Positions 18,601-27,061 are shown, counted from the stretch's first letter. The stretch: DNA of 64,000 nt from Candidatus Handelsmanbacteria bacterium (GCA_016867395.1 VGJS01000004.1:1-64000), one strand, 5' to 3'. Notes: generated by a model from the sequence alone, not told the origin. Translations and numbers: made by a program.

Positions 18601-18974
18601 TGCAGGCGCAGGGTGCCGGCGTTGATGATGCCGTTGGCCCCCCGCAGCAGGGCGTTCCCTTTGGCTGGATTGCCGTTGACTAGGAAGGTGGAACTGCTGC
18701 CGTTGGTAAGTTTTGCAACCGAAACCGCCCCTTCGAGGGTGACGGTATAGGAAGCGCCGGTAGCGCTGATCTCGACTTGGTCGCTCACCCCCGGCACCCC
18801 GGCGGGCACCCACTTGGATGGGTCGGACCAGGCCCCGTCGGCCGCCGCGGCCCAGGACTTGGTCGTCTGGGCGGTTGCCAGATGTGGCACGGCGAGCAGC
18901 ACCATCCCGGCCAGCAGGCAGATCATGCCCGCGGCCCGGATGGCTGTTGCGCTGAAGGAAAGAGGTCGTTTCAC
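15625..18974 (-). pseudogene. Repeat-rich secreted surface protein with Calx-beta-like domain and FlgD/T9SS-type sorting domain, decayed
   Basis: The remains of a protein of about 1,100 residues. The GTG at 18974 starts a signal peptide (cleavage near HLATAQ). Four modules of about 140-190 residues follow, each with the signature GTLRLESSGG and a segment like GQSLTIASGLQVFNQNGG. Then come a segment SIINGYQPNPCDAFAV, one or two Calx-beta-like repeats (VSTGDPSVAEGDGGAVVLSF), and a C-terminal domain NYPNPFNPSITIVYTL...LVRVLVE...GIYFYRLEAG, typical of FlgD-Ig / T9SS type A sorting domains. The frame is broken by an amber at 18357-18359 (a Gln in sister modules) and by shifts near 17815, 17310, 16610, 15990-15930 and 15905. 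It is not functional as read. Confidence 0.85.
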
Positions 18975-19027
18975 GATGGCTGCAAACGCTTCAGGCGATC
19001 AAAACCACATGAGGGCCAAAAGTGGGG

Positions 19028-19069
19028 AAGCCCTGTGATCCTGGTCAAGTTCACTATATTTCAGGGCTT
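19028..19069 (-). promoter_or_regulatory. Leader hairpin upstream of the decayed surface-protein gene
   Basis: AAGCCCTG (19028-19035) and CAGGGCTT (19062-19069) are perfect 8-bp complements separated by 26 bases. They lie in the untranslated leader between the candidate promoter at 19091-19118 and the GTG at 18974. It could be an RNA stem in the leader or an operator. No known riboswitch class was recognised. Confidence 0.35.
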
Positions 19070-19090
19070 GCCATTGTAAACACATCGGAT

Positions 19091-19118
19091 GATATAGTTG
19101 ATTCTTAAGCAAAATCAA
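19091..19118 (-). promoter_or_regulatory. Candidate sigma-70 promoter for the surface-protein gene
   Basis: On the minus strand TTGATT, a 16-base spacer and TATATC fit a sigma-70 promoter. It lies just past the terminator of the upstream lipoprotein gene and about 115 bases before the GTG at 18974. The surrounding 100 bases are markedly A+T-rich for this window. Confidence 0.45.
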
Positions 19119-19147
19119 AGCCCCGGCTGCCAGGGGCAGTCGGGGCT
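19119..19147 (-). terminator. Rho-independent terminator of the Gly/Tyr-rich lipoprotein gene
   Basis: AGCCCCGGCTGCC pairs with GGCAGTCGGGGCT across a 3-base loop (one G-U pair). On the minus strand the stem is followed by TTTGATTTTGC, a T-rich tail. It sits 27 bases after the stop of the gene at 19174-19863. Confidence 0.8.
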
Positions 19148-19173
19148 TAAGTGCAGAATTAACAAAGATCGGG

Positions 19174-19863
19174 CTAACGCCGGACCTTCTTGGGAGCGGC
19201 GCTCTCCGCCGGCGGCGAGGCCGGCTTGGGGGCGCTGGAACCCTCCTTGCCCCCACCCCCGGAGGGGGCTTCAGCCGGGCGGGGGGTGACCACCGGGGCG
19301 GGCCGGTCCTGGGGGTCTACCCGCCGCTGCCAGATCTCCTGCTGCTTCCGGACCTCGGCCCTCCTTAGTTCTTCCTTTTCGGCAGCCGACTGGACGGGCA
19401 CGGTGGCCAGACCCCTGCTCTGGGCCCGCAGCGCATCCAGTTCCCCGGCAGTCACCAGTTCATATCCGGGGGGGACATAGACGCCGGTGCTGCTGCGGTA
19501 GTAGGGATCGTACCCGTACCCATAGGGGCCATAGCCCCCGCCGTAGGGGTTGTAGCCGTACCCGGAATAGGGGCCGTATCCATAGGGGGCGATGCCGTAG
19601 ACCCCGTATTGCGAATCGTATCCGCCGCCAAAAACCGGATACCCGTACCCAGCCCCGTACCCCCGGCGGGAACCGTCTTCCTCGCCCTCGAAGCGGCCCA
19701 GGCGCGACTCGTCCTGGCGATCGTCCCGCTGCTGGTCGGCGGCCACCCGGGAATCCTCCCGCAAACCAGAGGAGGAGAAGGGCGCCACGGCCACGGTGTA
19801 ACAGCCGCTCGACAGGACCGCCGCCCATCCCAGAACGAGGCAGGAAAGGGATCTGCTTTTCAT
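19174..19863 (-). CDS. Gly/Tyr-rich lipoprotein
   Basis: A 229-residue lipoprotein with signal peptide MKSRSLSCLVLGWAAVLSSGC. A charged Arg/Asp/Glu segment (about 33-65) leads into a Gly-Tyr-Pro repeat region (about 67-120: YGAGYGYPVFGGGYD, GYGPYSGYGYNPYGGGYG). After YVPPGYELV comes a predicted helical segment (AAEKEELRRAEVRKQQEIWQ) and a Pro/Ala/Lys-rich tail. No catalytic motif is seen; low complexity suggests a structural surface role. The ATG at 19863 has a strong AGGAGGTG site. A terminator follows at 19119-19147. Confidence 0.8.
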   Translation of the reverse strand: MKSRSLSCLVLGWAAVLSSGCYTVAVAPFSSSGLREDSRVAADQQRDDRQDESRLGRFEGEEDGSRRGYGAGYGYPVFGGGYDSQYGVYGIAPYGYGPYSGYGYNPYGGGYGPYGYGYDPYYRSSTGVYVPPGYELVTAGELDALRAQSRGLATVPVQSAAEKEELRRAEVRKQQEIWQRRVDPQDRPAPVVTPRPAEAPSGGGGKEGSSAPKPASPPAESAAPKKVRR

Positions 19864-19927
19864 CGCTGTACACCTCCTGAAAACGCGCCTTGATGAATAT
19901 ACACAACCCGCAGAGGTGGTCAAAACC

Positions 19928-21334
19928 TCAGAAACGACAGGAAACCCCCACCATCACCTTGTCGCTGGAAACCTCCTCCGACAGGGGGCCCTCCCACTGT
20001 TCGTAGCTGCCGCGGACCCAGGCCAGGTCGGCGTGCACCACCTCCTCGAAGACCAGGCCGGCGCCCAATGTATAGTAGCGGCGGTCCTGGGCGGCGACGA
20101 TGAGGGGGTTGGCGGGGCCGGGGCTCAGGCGCGGGTCACGGGGCCCCACAAAGGGCAGAGGGTCGGTGTAAAAGCCGGCCCGCAGGTCCAGGGCCACTAC
20201 CGGCACCTGCCATTCGGCCCCCAGGTGATAGCGCGCGGCGTCGCGGTACTGGGTGTCGAAGGCAGCCCTGGCTCGCAACGCGTTCTCGTCGCCCCCCTGG
20301 TACTCGGTCTGGGACCAGCCCGCCCAGTGGGCGCTGCCGGCCAGGAGCAGGCCGGGGACCGGCTCGCCCGAGAGGCCCAGGCCGAATTCGAGGGGCAGGG
20401 AGATCTTGTACTCCCCCCGCACCTCCTCCTGGCTTACCTGGACGGAGGTCCCGTCCTCGCGGCGCTCGACGTTCTGGCGCACTGTGCCGTCGTCGTACTC
20501 GATTAGGTCGTATGCGGTAAGGGGGGGCAAGCCCTTGAACAGATAACGCACCCGGTGGGTCGCCCCACTACTCAGAGTCGCCCCAAAACGCACCCTGGGC
20601 TTTTCTCGGGAAGAGCGGAACAGGGCCCCCAGGGTAGCGGTGAAGGCTGTGGGGTATTTGTCCTCGAAAGTGTCGTGGGCCACGAAGCGTTTCTCAAGAA
20701 TGCGATTATCAATATCCACTTTCTCGAACTCGTTGAGGGCCCGATCCTCGCCGCTGAGAAGGTTAAAAGCTGCCCCCAGCGATACCGAGGGGGTCACATC
20801 GACGGCGCCGGCCACCGAGGCCATGGCTATCTCGCCCTCGTGAACGAACCTATCATTTGTTTGTACCTTACCCACTACGCTATCTACGGCATCTTTCGCA
20901 TCCTCACGCCCTTGGATGCGCAGGGCGTAGTCGAAGTCCTTAACCCGGTTGAAGCCGGCGGCAAAAACCAGGCTGCCCTGGTAAACCGGGTAGGGCACCA
21001 CCACCCCCAGGGAGCCGAAACGGGTGTTCTTCAGCTCGGCCTCGGCGGGGGTGCCGGCCTGGATCGACTCGTCGGCGGGGGTGCCGGCCTGGATCGACTC
21101 GTTGGTGAAATGGTGGCGCAGGAAGCCGGTGTACACCTCGAACTGACGCAGCTGGGCCAGGCCGGCCGGGTTCCAGTATAGGGCGGAAAAATCGCTGGCC
21201 ACCCCGGCAAAGGCCCCACCCATGCCCATGGCGCGGACCCCCACCCCGGAAAAATGGTCGATGGCCCGCTCCTCCTGCGCCCCGGCCCCGGAGCAGGCCA
21301 GGGCCAGGGCCTGGAACCCTGCCCATAACCGCAT
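19928..21334 (-). CDS. FadL/OMPP1/TodX family outer-membrane protein
   Basis: A 468-residue outer-membrane beta-barrel with signal peptide (ends CSGAGAQ). Just after it lies the family hallmark: HFSGVGVRAMGMGGAFAGVA and SALYWNPAGLAQL, the N-terminal hatch of FadL-type channels. The C-terminus VMVGVSCRF ends in phenylalanine, as barrel proteins do. The family transports hydrophobic compounds such as fatty acids or aromatics. Near residue 80 a 10-residue unit, ESIQAGTPAD/E, is tandemly duplicated (21041-21100). The ATG at 21334 is chosen because it begins the signal peptide and has TGAGG upstream; it lies 2 bases after the stop of the beta-barrel gene before it. Confidence 0.9.
   Translation of the reverse strand: MRLWAGFQALALACSGAGAQEERAIDHFSGVGVRAMGMGGAFAGVASDFSALYWNPAGLAQLRQFEVYTGFLRHHFTNESIQAGTPADESIQAGTPAEAELKNTRFGSLGVVVPYPVYQGSLVFAAGFNRVKDFDYALRIQGREDAKDAVDSVVGKVQTNDRFVHEGEIAMASVAGAVDVTPSVSLGAAFNLLSGEDRALNEFEKVDIDNRILEKRFVAHDTFEDKYPTAFTATLGALFRSSREKPRVRFGATLSSGATHRVRYLFKGLPPLTAYDLIEYDDGTVRQNVERREDGTSVQVSQEEVRGEYKISLPLEFGLGLSGEPVPGLLLAGSAHWAGWSQTEYQGGDENALRARAAFDTQYRDAARYHLGAEWQVPVVALDLRAGFYTDPLPFVGPRDPRLSPGPANPLIVAAQDRRYYTLGAGLVFEEVVHADLAWVRGSYEQWEGPLSEEVSSDKVMVGVSCRF
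21041..21100. repeat. 30-bp tandem duplication inside the FadL-type gene
   Basis: Two head-to-tail 30-bp units at 21041-21070 and 21071-21100 differ only at the first base. The duplication keeps the frame and adds ten residues, so it appears recent. Confidence 0.95.
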
Positions 21335-21336
21335 CC

Positions 21337-22134
21337 TCAGAATTCCTCGGTGTAGCGCACCGCCAGCTCCCGGCTCAAATCGGCCCCGCCCTTGCAATCG
21401 GCCCCACCCTTGCCGTTGCCCAGGACGTTCTTAAGCAACAGGCTGAGATTGAGGCTGGGCACCACCGACCAGTGGGCCCCCAGGTTCAGGTACCCTTCCC
21501 CGGAGCCCAGGGCGGAATGGTCGTTGTCGTTGGTGGCCAGGTCGTACTCAGCCACCAGGCCCAATTCGGCGTTGATGCTCTTGTCCAGCCCCACCCAGCC
21601 AGACAGGTCGCCGTCTTCGTCGCTGTCCTCGCGGCTGAGGTTAAGGCCGCCGTGGACCCCGAACTGCCCCAAGGGCCCGGTGTAGTTCTTGCTGGCGGCC
21701 AGGAACATCCCCTTGGACTTGATCTGGTAGCGGCCACCGCAGTATAGCCCGTAGCCTTGAGTCTCGTAGCCTAAGACTAGGGCGGGCAGGGCCTGGCTCT
21801 CTTCAAGGACCCGGTAGCGAATGGTCGGTTCCACCCGGGGGTACCAGTCCACCTCCTGGTCGCCGATGATCTGCTCCCCGCCAAAGGACAGGCCAATGCT
21901 CAGCCGGTCGAGCGCCCCGGCGTTGAGCTGGCCCATCACCCCGCCCTGGGGGAAGAAGCGCAGGTCCGCGCTGAAGCGGCCCTTAGCGACCAGGCCGGCC
22001 GTGGGGCAGTCGATCAGGCGGACCGGCTCCACCCGGTCCCCTTCGGCAGCCGCCACCTCCTGGGCGCCGGCCGGCGCCGCCAGGGCCAGCACCACCAGCG
22101 CCGCCGCGTATGTGCTGATTCTCCGTTCGCTCAA
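21337..22134 (-). CDS. Outer-membrane beta-barrel protein of unknown function
   Basis: A 265-residue exported protein. TTG at 22134 overlaps the tsaE stop as TTGA and has GAGAGG upstream. The signal peptide ends LAAPAGAQ. The mature chain alternates polar and hydrophobic residues in short strands (RFSADLRFFPQGG, LSIGLSFGGEQIIG, INAELGLVAEYDL, LNLSLLLKNVLG), the pattern of a small barrel similar to YjbH- or DUF-type outer-membrane proteins. Near the C-terminus a short repeat, KGGADCKGGAD, is present. No specific family is recognised. It is followed immediately by the FadL-type gene. Confidence 0.75.
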   Translation of the reverse strand: MSERRISTYAAALVVLALAAPAGAQEVAAAEGDRVEPVRLIDCPTAGLVAKGRFSADLRFFPQGGVMGQLNAGALDRLSIGLSFGGEQIIGDQEVDWYPRVEPTIRYRVLEESQALPALVLGYETQGYGLYCGGRYQIKSKGMFLAASKNYTGPLGQFGVHGGLNLSREDSDEDGDLSGWVGLDKSINAELGLVAEYDLATNDNDHSALGSGEGYLNLGAHWSVVPSLNLSLLLKNVLGNGKGGADCKGGADLSRELAVRYTEEF

Positions 22135-22610
22135 GCAGACCTCTCTATTCTGCAATCGGGGAAGGGGGAGGGTAGAGCTTTGATCAGGATGCGGCGCACC
22201 TCTGGCCCGCGGTGCTCCAGGGTCACCTCGCGCCGCCGGGGAGGCAGCGCAGAGCCGGCCCGCTCGGGCCACTCGATCAGGCAGATGCCCTGATTATAAA
22301 AATACTCCTCGGCGCCCAGGGCCTCAAGCTCCTTCTCGCCGCGCAGGCGGTACAGGTCAAAGTGGTAGATGGGCACCACCCGGCCCCCGACTTGCCCGGC
22401 ATACTCGCCGATGAGGATGAAGGTGGGGCTGTTGACCTGGTCCTCAACCCCCAGGCCGGCGCACACCCCCTGGATCATGCAGGTCTTGCCGGCGCCCAGG
22501 TCACCACTGAAGGCCACCACCTCGCCCGGCCGCAACCGCCGTCCCAGTTCCTCACCCAGCGCCCGGGTCTCCTCCGGAGAAAAGCTCAGGTGTTCCTCGG
22601 AGGGGCTCAC
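22131..22610 (-). CDS. tsaE: tRNA threonylcarbamoyladenosine biosynthesis ATPase TsaE
   Basis: A 159-residue TsaE, the P-loop ATPase that works with TsaB-TsaD to make t6A37 in tRNAs reading ANN codons. The Walker A motif is GDLGAGKT (about residues 35-42). VNSPTFILIGEY and IYHFDLYRL carry the conserved Ser-Pro-Thr-Phe and the Asp-x-Tyr-Arg element, and CLIEWPERAG is the Glu-Trp motif. GTG at 22610 overlaps the porX stop as GTGA. It is embedded between porX and a beta-barrel gene, with no other t6A gene nearby. Confidence 0.95.
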   Translation of the reverse strand: MSPSEEHLSFSPEETRALGEELGRRLRPGEVVAFSGDLGAGKTCMIQGVCAGLGVEDQVNSPTFILIGEYAGQVGGRVVPIYHFDLYRLRGEKELEALGAEEYFYNQGICLIEWPERAGSALPPRRREVTLEHRGPEVRRILIKALPSPFPDCRIERSA

Positions 22611-24166
22611 CGGGGCTCCATCACCGCCACCGGCAGCACCATCTCCTCCAGGGAGATGCCCCCGTGCTGGAAGCTGTCGCGGTACTGGCGCTGGTACTCG
22701 TTGAAGTGGGAGGGGTAGACGAAGTAGAAATCCTCCTTGGCGATGGCAAAGTTGCTCCCTAACCCCGACTGGGGCAGGCCCCAGGCCGGGGGCTTGGTGA
22801 TCAGTAGCGCCTCCTTGGCGTCGCAGCGCAGGTTCTTGCCGTGTTTATAGCGCAGATTGGCGGAGGTCTGCCGGTCACCGTGGACCAGACTGGCCCGGTT
22901 GCCCCGCACCGCGCCGTGGTCGGTGGTCAGCACCACCACCCCCTGGGTGCAGGCGATCTTCTTGAGGGTCTCGAAGAGGGAGGAGTGGGCGAACCACGAC
23001 TGCACCAGGGAGCGGAAGCCCTGCTCGTCGGGGGCGATCTGTTGCAAGATTTCCGAGTGGGAGCGGCCGTGGACCAGCATGTCGAGGAAGTTGTAGACCA
23101 CGCAGACCAGGGGTACCGCGTTGAGGGAGTTGATCCGGCGGACCAAGTTCTGGCCTTCGGCGGCGTCGAGCACCTTGGTGTAGTGGGAGCCGGGCTGAAG
23201 GCCGATGCCCATCTCGGCGAGTTGGTCGTCGATGAAGCGGTGCTCGTGGCGGTTGAGGCTGTGAACCTCGTCCTGCTCGGTCTGCCACAGCTCTGGATAC
23301 TTGGCGGCGATCTCGGCGGGGAAAAGCCCGCTGAAGATAGCGTTGCGCGCGTACGGGGTGGCGGTGGGCAGGACGGCGTAGTGGTAGGAGCGCCGGATGT
23401 TGAAGAAGGGGGCCAGCACGGCCTCCATCACCAGCCAGTGGTCCAGGCGCAGGCAGTCCACCACCACAAAGAAGACCTGGCGCCCCTCCTTGAGGTACGG
23501 GGCGACGAACTCCCCCACCACGTCTACCGAGAGGGGTGGCGAGCCCTCCTCGCTCTGCACCCACGAGGGGTAGTGCCGCTCGACGAAACGGCCAAACTCG
23601 CGGTTGCACTCCTTGCGCTGGTCCTCAATCACCTGGTGCAGGCTGCGCTCATCGAGCCGGCTGATCTCCAGGTCCCACTCGCAGAGCAACCGGTGGATGT
23701 CGATCCAGGTCTGCCAGTTGACCTGGCCGGCCAGCCATTCGCGGATCTGGTTGGCCTTGGAGAAGTAGGCCGGCCCGGCCTGGCTCTGCCGGATCTGCCT
23801 GGCGTCGAGGATCTTCTTGCATGCCATGAAGATCTGGCTGGGGTTGACCGGTTTGGTCAGGTAGTCGTCGATGCGCCGGCCGATGGCCTCGTTCATCAAA
23901 TGCTCTTCTTCGTTCTTGGTGATCATCACCACCGGCAGGTTGGGGTCGTGTTCCTTGATCTGGGCCAGGGTGGAGAGGCCGTCCAGCCCGGGCATCATCT
24001 CGTCGAGAAGCACAATGTCGAAGTGCTCCTGCCTGATCCGGGCCAGGGCATCCTCGCCGCTACTGACCGGGGTGACCTCGTAGCCCCGCTCGCGCAGAAA
24101 GAGGTGGTGTGAACGCAACAGGTCAATCTCGTCGTCGGCCCAGAGGATCTTGCGGTTGGTATCCAT
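22607..24166 (-). CDS. porX: PorX-type response regulator with PglZ domain
   Basis: A 519-residue protein with an N-terminal receiver domain (about 1-120: acidic pair Asp11-Asp12, phosphoacceptor Asp55 in VLLDEMMPG, Lys in DYLTKPVNP) and a C-terminal PglZ (alkaline-phosphatase-superfamily) domain. The PglZ part carries VFFVVVDCLRLDHW, NAIFSGLFPAEIA and VVVLTTDHGAVRGN with metal-binding Asp/His residues. In Bacteroidetes, PorX with the kinase PorY regulates the type IX secretion system. Here the kinase gene lies directly upstream with a 13-base gap. ATG at 24166 starts MDTNRKILWADDE, and AGAGAAAG is upstream. Confidence 0.92.
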   Translation of the reverse strand: MDTNRKILWADDEIDLLRSHHLFLRERGYEVTPVSSGEDALARIRQEHFDIVLLDEMMPGLDGLSTLAQIKEHDPNLPVVMITKNEEEHLMNEAIGRRIDDYLTKPVNPSQIFMACKKILDARQIRQSQAGPAYFSKANQIREWLAGQVNWQTWIDIHRLLCEWDLEISRLDERSLHQVIEDQRKECNREFGRFVERHYPSWVQSEEGSPPLSVDVVGEFVAPYLKEGRQVFFVVVDCLRLDHWLVMEAVLAPFFNIRRSYHYAVLPTATPYARNAIFSGLFPAEIAAKYPELWQTEQDEVHSLNRHEHRFIDDQLAEMGIGLQPGSHYTKVLDAAEGQNLVRRINSLNAVPLVCVVYNFLDMLVHGRSHSEILQQIAPDEQGFRSLVQSWFAHSSLFETLKKIACTQGVVVLTTDHGAVRGNRASLVHGDRQTSANLRYKHGKNLRCDAKEALLITKPPAWGLPQSGLGSNFAIAKEDFYFVYPSHFNEYQRQYRDSFQHGGISLEEMVLPVAVMEPR

Positions 24167-24179
24167 CAGTGGCTTTCTC

Positions 24180-25958
24180 TCATTTGACCGGCAGCAGCAG
24201 CTCGAAGGTGGTGCCCTCCCCCGGGGAACTGTGAACGATGCTGATCTTGCCCTTGTGGTACTCCTCGACGATGCGCCGCACAAAGGTCAGGCCCAGGCCC
24301 CAGCCGCGTTTTTTGGTGCTGAAACCGGGTTGGAAGACCCGTTCGATATTTTCAGGGGCGATGCCTCGACCCTCGTCGCAGAAGGAGATCCGCACCGCGT
24401 CCCCTTCGGGCCGCAGGCCGGCACGGATACGGATGGCGCCCGGCTTGCCACCCATGGCGTCCACCGCGTTCTTGAACAGGTTCTCAAAGGCCCAGCCGAG
24501 CAGCTCGGAGTTGATCGACACCGGCGGCAGCGCCTCCAGCACCAGTTCCACCCGGTGCCGGCCGAACTGGGAGCCGCGGCTTTTGAAGTAGTTGACGGTT
24601 TCCTCCAGCACCGCGCCCACATCCCCCGGCTTCAATTCTGGCACCGAACCGATCTGGCTGAAGCGCGAGGCGATCTGGTTGAGGCGGCCCAGGTCCTTGG
24701 ACATCTCCCCTAACATCTGGTCCAGCCGCGCCGCCCGCTCCCGGTCGCCGGCCTGGACGGCATTGGCCACTTCGCCGCGTATCAGCTCCAGCCAGCCCGA
24801 CAGCGAGGAGAGGGGCGTGCCCAGTTGGTGGGCCGTCTCCTTAGCCATGCCCACCCAGATCGAGCGCTGCTCGCTGCGCCGGATATTGCGCAGCCCGAGG
24901 TACCCCACCAGGGCAAAGAGCACCACCACGCCGATGAACCAGAGGGGGGCCTGCGAAACCCGCCGCACCAGGGCCGAGTCACCGTAATGGATGTACATCT
25001 CGCCGGGGATCTTGAAGTCCTGCCGCTCGTTGAGCAGGGCCACCTGCCGCCGCACCGCCTCGACCTGAGCCAGGGCCGCGGTGCTGGTGTCCCTCAGGGC
25101 CGGCAGTTCGCGGCCTGCCCAGGCCCGCGCCACCCCCTGCCCGTCGGTGACCACGAAACCGGCAGCCCCGTAGTAAAGGTGGCAGAAGGACTCAGTGGAC
25201 ACCCTGAAGGTTCCCCGCCGCCCCGCCGCTTCGAGGCGGCGGGCCGTGTCCAGCACCTGCTGCCTGGCCGCCCGGCTGGTATCCCCCCGAGCCGGCAGAT
25301 CCCGGCCCACCCACTCCACCAGGACGCGCTTTTCCAGCTCCTCGGCATTGTCGGTGATGATGAAGCGGTCCTCGTCCCAATAACAATATCCCACCGCCTC
25401 GGAATGATAGACAAAGGCCACCGGAGGGTTGGCGGCGTCCATCACCTCCATCGCCACCTGCAACTGCTGCCTGGCCTCCGGGCCCAGGTCGCCGGGCGCC
25501 GGCAGGTCGGCCCCGCGCCAGTCGGTGATCTCACCCCGGTGGTTGGTGATGATGATGGGGAAATCGCTGTTGGGGTTGTTGATGACCTCTTGGAAAATGA
25601 AGGCGGCCTGCTCCCCGCTGGCCAGGGGCGAGACGGCAAAGGCGTGGAGCCGGGCAAAAAGATAGACCCTGTTGCGCTCCTGCTCCTTGGCCTGGCGGAT
25701 CAGCGACTCGCTGTAGAGCAGAAAAGCGATGAGGGCCAGGATGCTGCCCAGGAAGACGTAGATGCGGAAGGCCGGCGACAGGCCCCAGGAGGAATACCAC
25801 TGCCCGTGCCCCCCCCGGCGCGGCGGCGAGGGGTGCTCCTGGGTGGCCGGAGGCGCCGGCCCTGGCAATACCTCCGGTGGCACCAGTCCCCCGGCGCGGC
25901 GGCGGCGGCGGCGGGGCTCGGCCTGGAGGTTGGCCTCTGAGGAGGTAGATTCGGACAT
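24180..25958 (-). CDS. PorY-like sensor histidine kinase
   Basis: A 592-residue membrane histidine kinase. A basic, Pro-rich N-terminus precedes TM1 (about 64-84); an extracytoplasmic sensor region of about 240 residues follows; TM2 lies near 325-345. The H-box AKETAHQLGTPLSSLSGW (His near 361) is the form seen in kinases paired with PorX. The catalytic domain has FKNAVDAM (N-box), FCDEGRGIAPE (G1) and RGWGLGLTFVRRIVEEYHKG (G2). It is the likely partner of the adjacent PorX; the signal is unknown. Two similar sub-regions in the sensor part (GRDLPARGDTSRAAR and GRELPALRDTSTAAL) suggest an internal duplication. Confidence 0.9.
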   Translation of the reverse strand: MSESTSSEANLQAEPRRRRRRAGGLVPPEVLPGPAPPATQEHPSPPRRGGHGQWYSSWGLSPAFRIYVFLGSILALIAFLLYSESLIRQAKEQERNRVYLFARLHAFAVSPLASGEQAAFIFQEVINNPNSDFPIIITNHRGEITDWRGADLPAPGDLGPEARQQLQVAMEVMDAANPPVAFVYHSEAVGYCYWDEDRFIITDNAEELEKRVLVEWVGRDLPARGDTSRAARQQVLDTARRLEAAGRRGTFRVSTESFCHLYYGAAGFVVTDGQGVARAWAGRELPALRDTSTAALAQVEAVRRQVALLNERQDFKIPGEMYIHYGDSALVRRVSQAPLWFIGVVVLFALVGYLGLRNIRRSEQRSIWVGMAKETAHQLGTPLSSLSGWLELIRGEVANAVQAGDRERAARLDQMLGEMSKDLGRLNQIASRFSQIGSVPELKPGDVGAVLEETVNYFKSRGSQFGRHRVELVLEALPPVSINSELLGWAFENLFKNAVDAMGGKPGAIRIRAGLRPEGDAVRISFCDEGRGIAPENIERVFQPGFSTKKRGWGLGLTFVRRIVEEYHKGKISIVHSSPGEGTTFELLLPVK

Positions 25959-26077
25959 GGGCTCCGGGGGCAGGCGGCTTTTGAACGGGCGCTATCTGAA
26001 CTAACTTAATATTGTTTTGCCAAGAGCGCCTGGCAAAATGCCCGCTGGCACGGCGGCGCCTACCCGAACGGATCGAC

Positions 26078-27058
26078 TTGACCTACTGCCCTGCCCCTCC
26101 TTTATCCCCCAGGCCCTGGGACGCGCTCCCCGGTGCCGTCGCCCGCCTCACCCGGGTGGCCTGCTGCCTGCTCCTGCCCTGGGCAGGGGCCGCCCACCCC
26201 CAGGCCGCCCCCGACAGTAGCGGCCTGCGGCCCGCCCGCCTGGCCGTGGTAGGCGGCGCCGGCCTGGGCATCCACTACCTGGGTTTCAAGTACTTTGACC
26301 GGGCCTGGTACCAGGGCCAGAAACTCGACCACATCCGCTGGATCAGGGACTGGAGCGGGGACACCTACCTGAACGTGGACAAGGGGGGGCATTTCATGAG
26401 CGGGATGTTCATGGCCCAGACCCTGACCAATGCCTACGCCTGGGGCGGCCTGGCCGGGCGGCTTGGCGCCCTGGCCGGCACCCTGAGCAGTTGGGCCCTG
26501 CTGCTGGAGATCGAGATGCGCGACGCCTATTTCGACCAGTGGGGTTTCAGCATCCCCGACTTCACCGCCAATACCATCGGCGCCACCGTGCCCCTGGTCC
26601 GCGCCCTGTGGCCGGCCAGCCAGGCGGTGCGTTTCCAGTTCGGCTACTGGCCCTCCCGCCTCTACCTGGACCGCCGGCAGCGCCAGACCGAGGGCCGGCC
26701 CTTCACCGAACACCTGATCGACGACTACGAGGGCATGACGGTGTGGATGGCGGTATCGGTGGATCGCTTCCTGCGTGGGCGGGCCGAGGAGGTATGGCCC
26801 GATTTCCTGGGGTTGGCACTGGGTTACGGGGCGGCGGGGTTACACGGCAGCAACGTCAAGAGCAAGGGCCGTTTCAAACATTACAAGAAGCTGCCCGACG
26901 GCCGCCCCGAACTGCTGGTGGCCCTGGACCTGGACCCCCGCTTCCTGCCCGGGGATCAGCGGGCATGGCGCTATTTCAAGGAGCAGCTGCGTTGGCTCCA
27001 CCTGCCCGCCCCGGCCCTGAGAATCTACCCGGACTGGCGCTTCTACCTGCTCTATTGA
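26078..27058 (+). CDS. DUF2279 family predicted envelope protein
   Basis: A protein of about 326 residues related to DUF2279 (YfiM-like) proteins. The family core is clear: YLNVDKGGHFMSGMFMAQ, SSWALLLEIEMRDAYFDQWG, then FSIPDFTANTIGA, with several hydrophobic helices. Function is unknown. The N-terminal region contains a signal-like hydrophobic stretch (ACCLLLPWAGAAHP). The start is uncertain: TTG at 26078 is proposed because it leaves a plausible export signal, but TTG at 26012 is possible and no good ribosome site is seen. It is convergent with the flagellin gene, 3 bases apart. Confidence 0.7.
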   Translation: MTYCPAPPLSPRPWDALPGAVARLTRVACCLLLPWAGAAHPQAAPDSSGLRPARLAVVGGAGLGIHYLGFKYFDRAWYQGQKLDHIRWIRDWSGDTYLNVDKGGHFMSGMFMAQTLTNAYAWGGLAGRLGALAGTLSSWALLLEIEMRDAYFDQWGFSIPDFTANTIGATVPLVRALWPASQAVRFQFGYWPSRLYLDRRQRQTEGRPFTEHLIDDYEGMTVWMAVSVDRFLRGRAEEVWPDFLGLALGYGAAGLHGSNVKSKGRFKHYKKLPDGRPELLVALDLDPRFLPGDQRAWRYFKEQLRWLHLPAPALRIYPDWRFYLLY

Positions 27059-27061
27059 GGC

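Noticed and set aside
22841..24112. A 423-codon open frame on the plus strand
   Set aside because: Antisense to porX; Val/Gly/His-rich with no domain.
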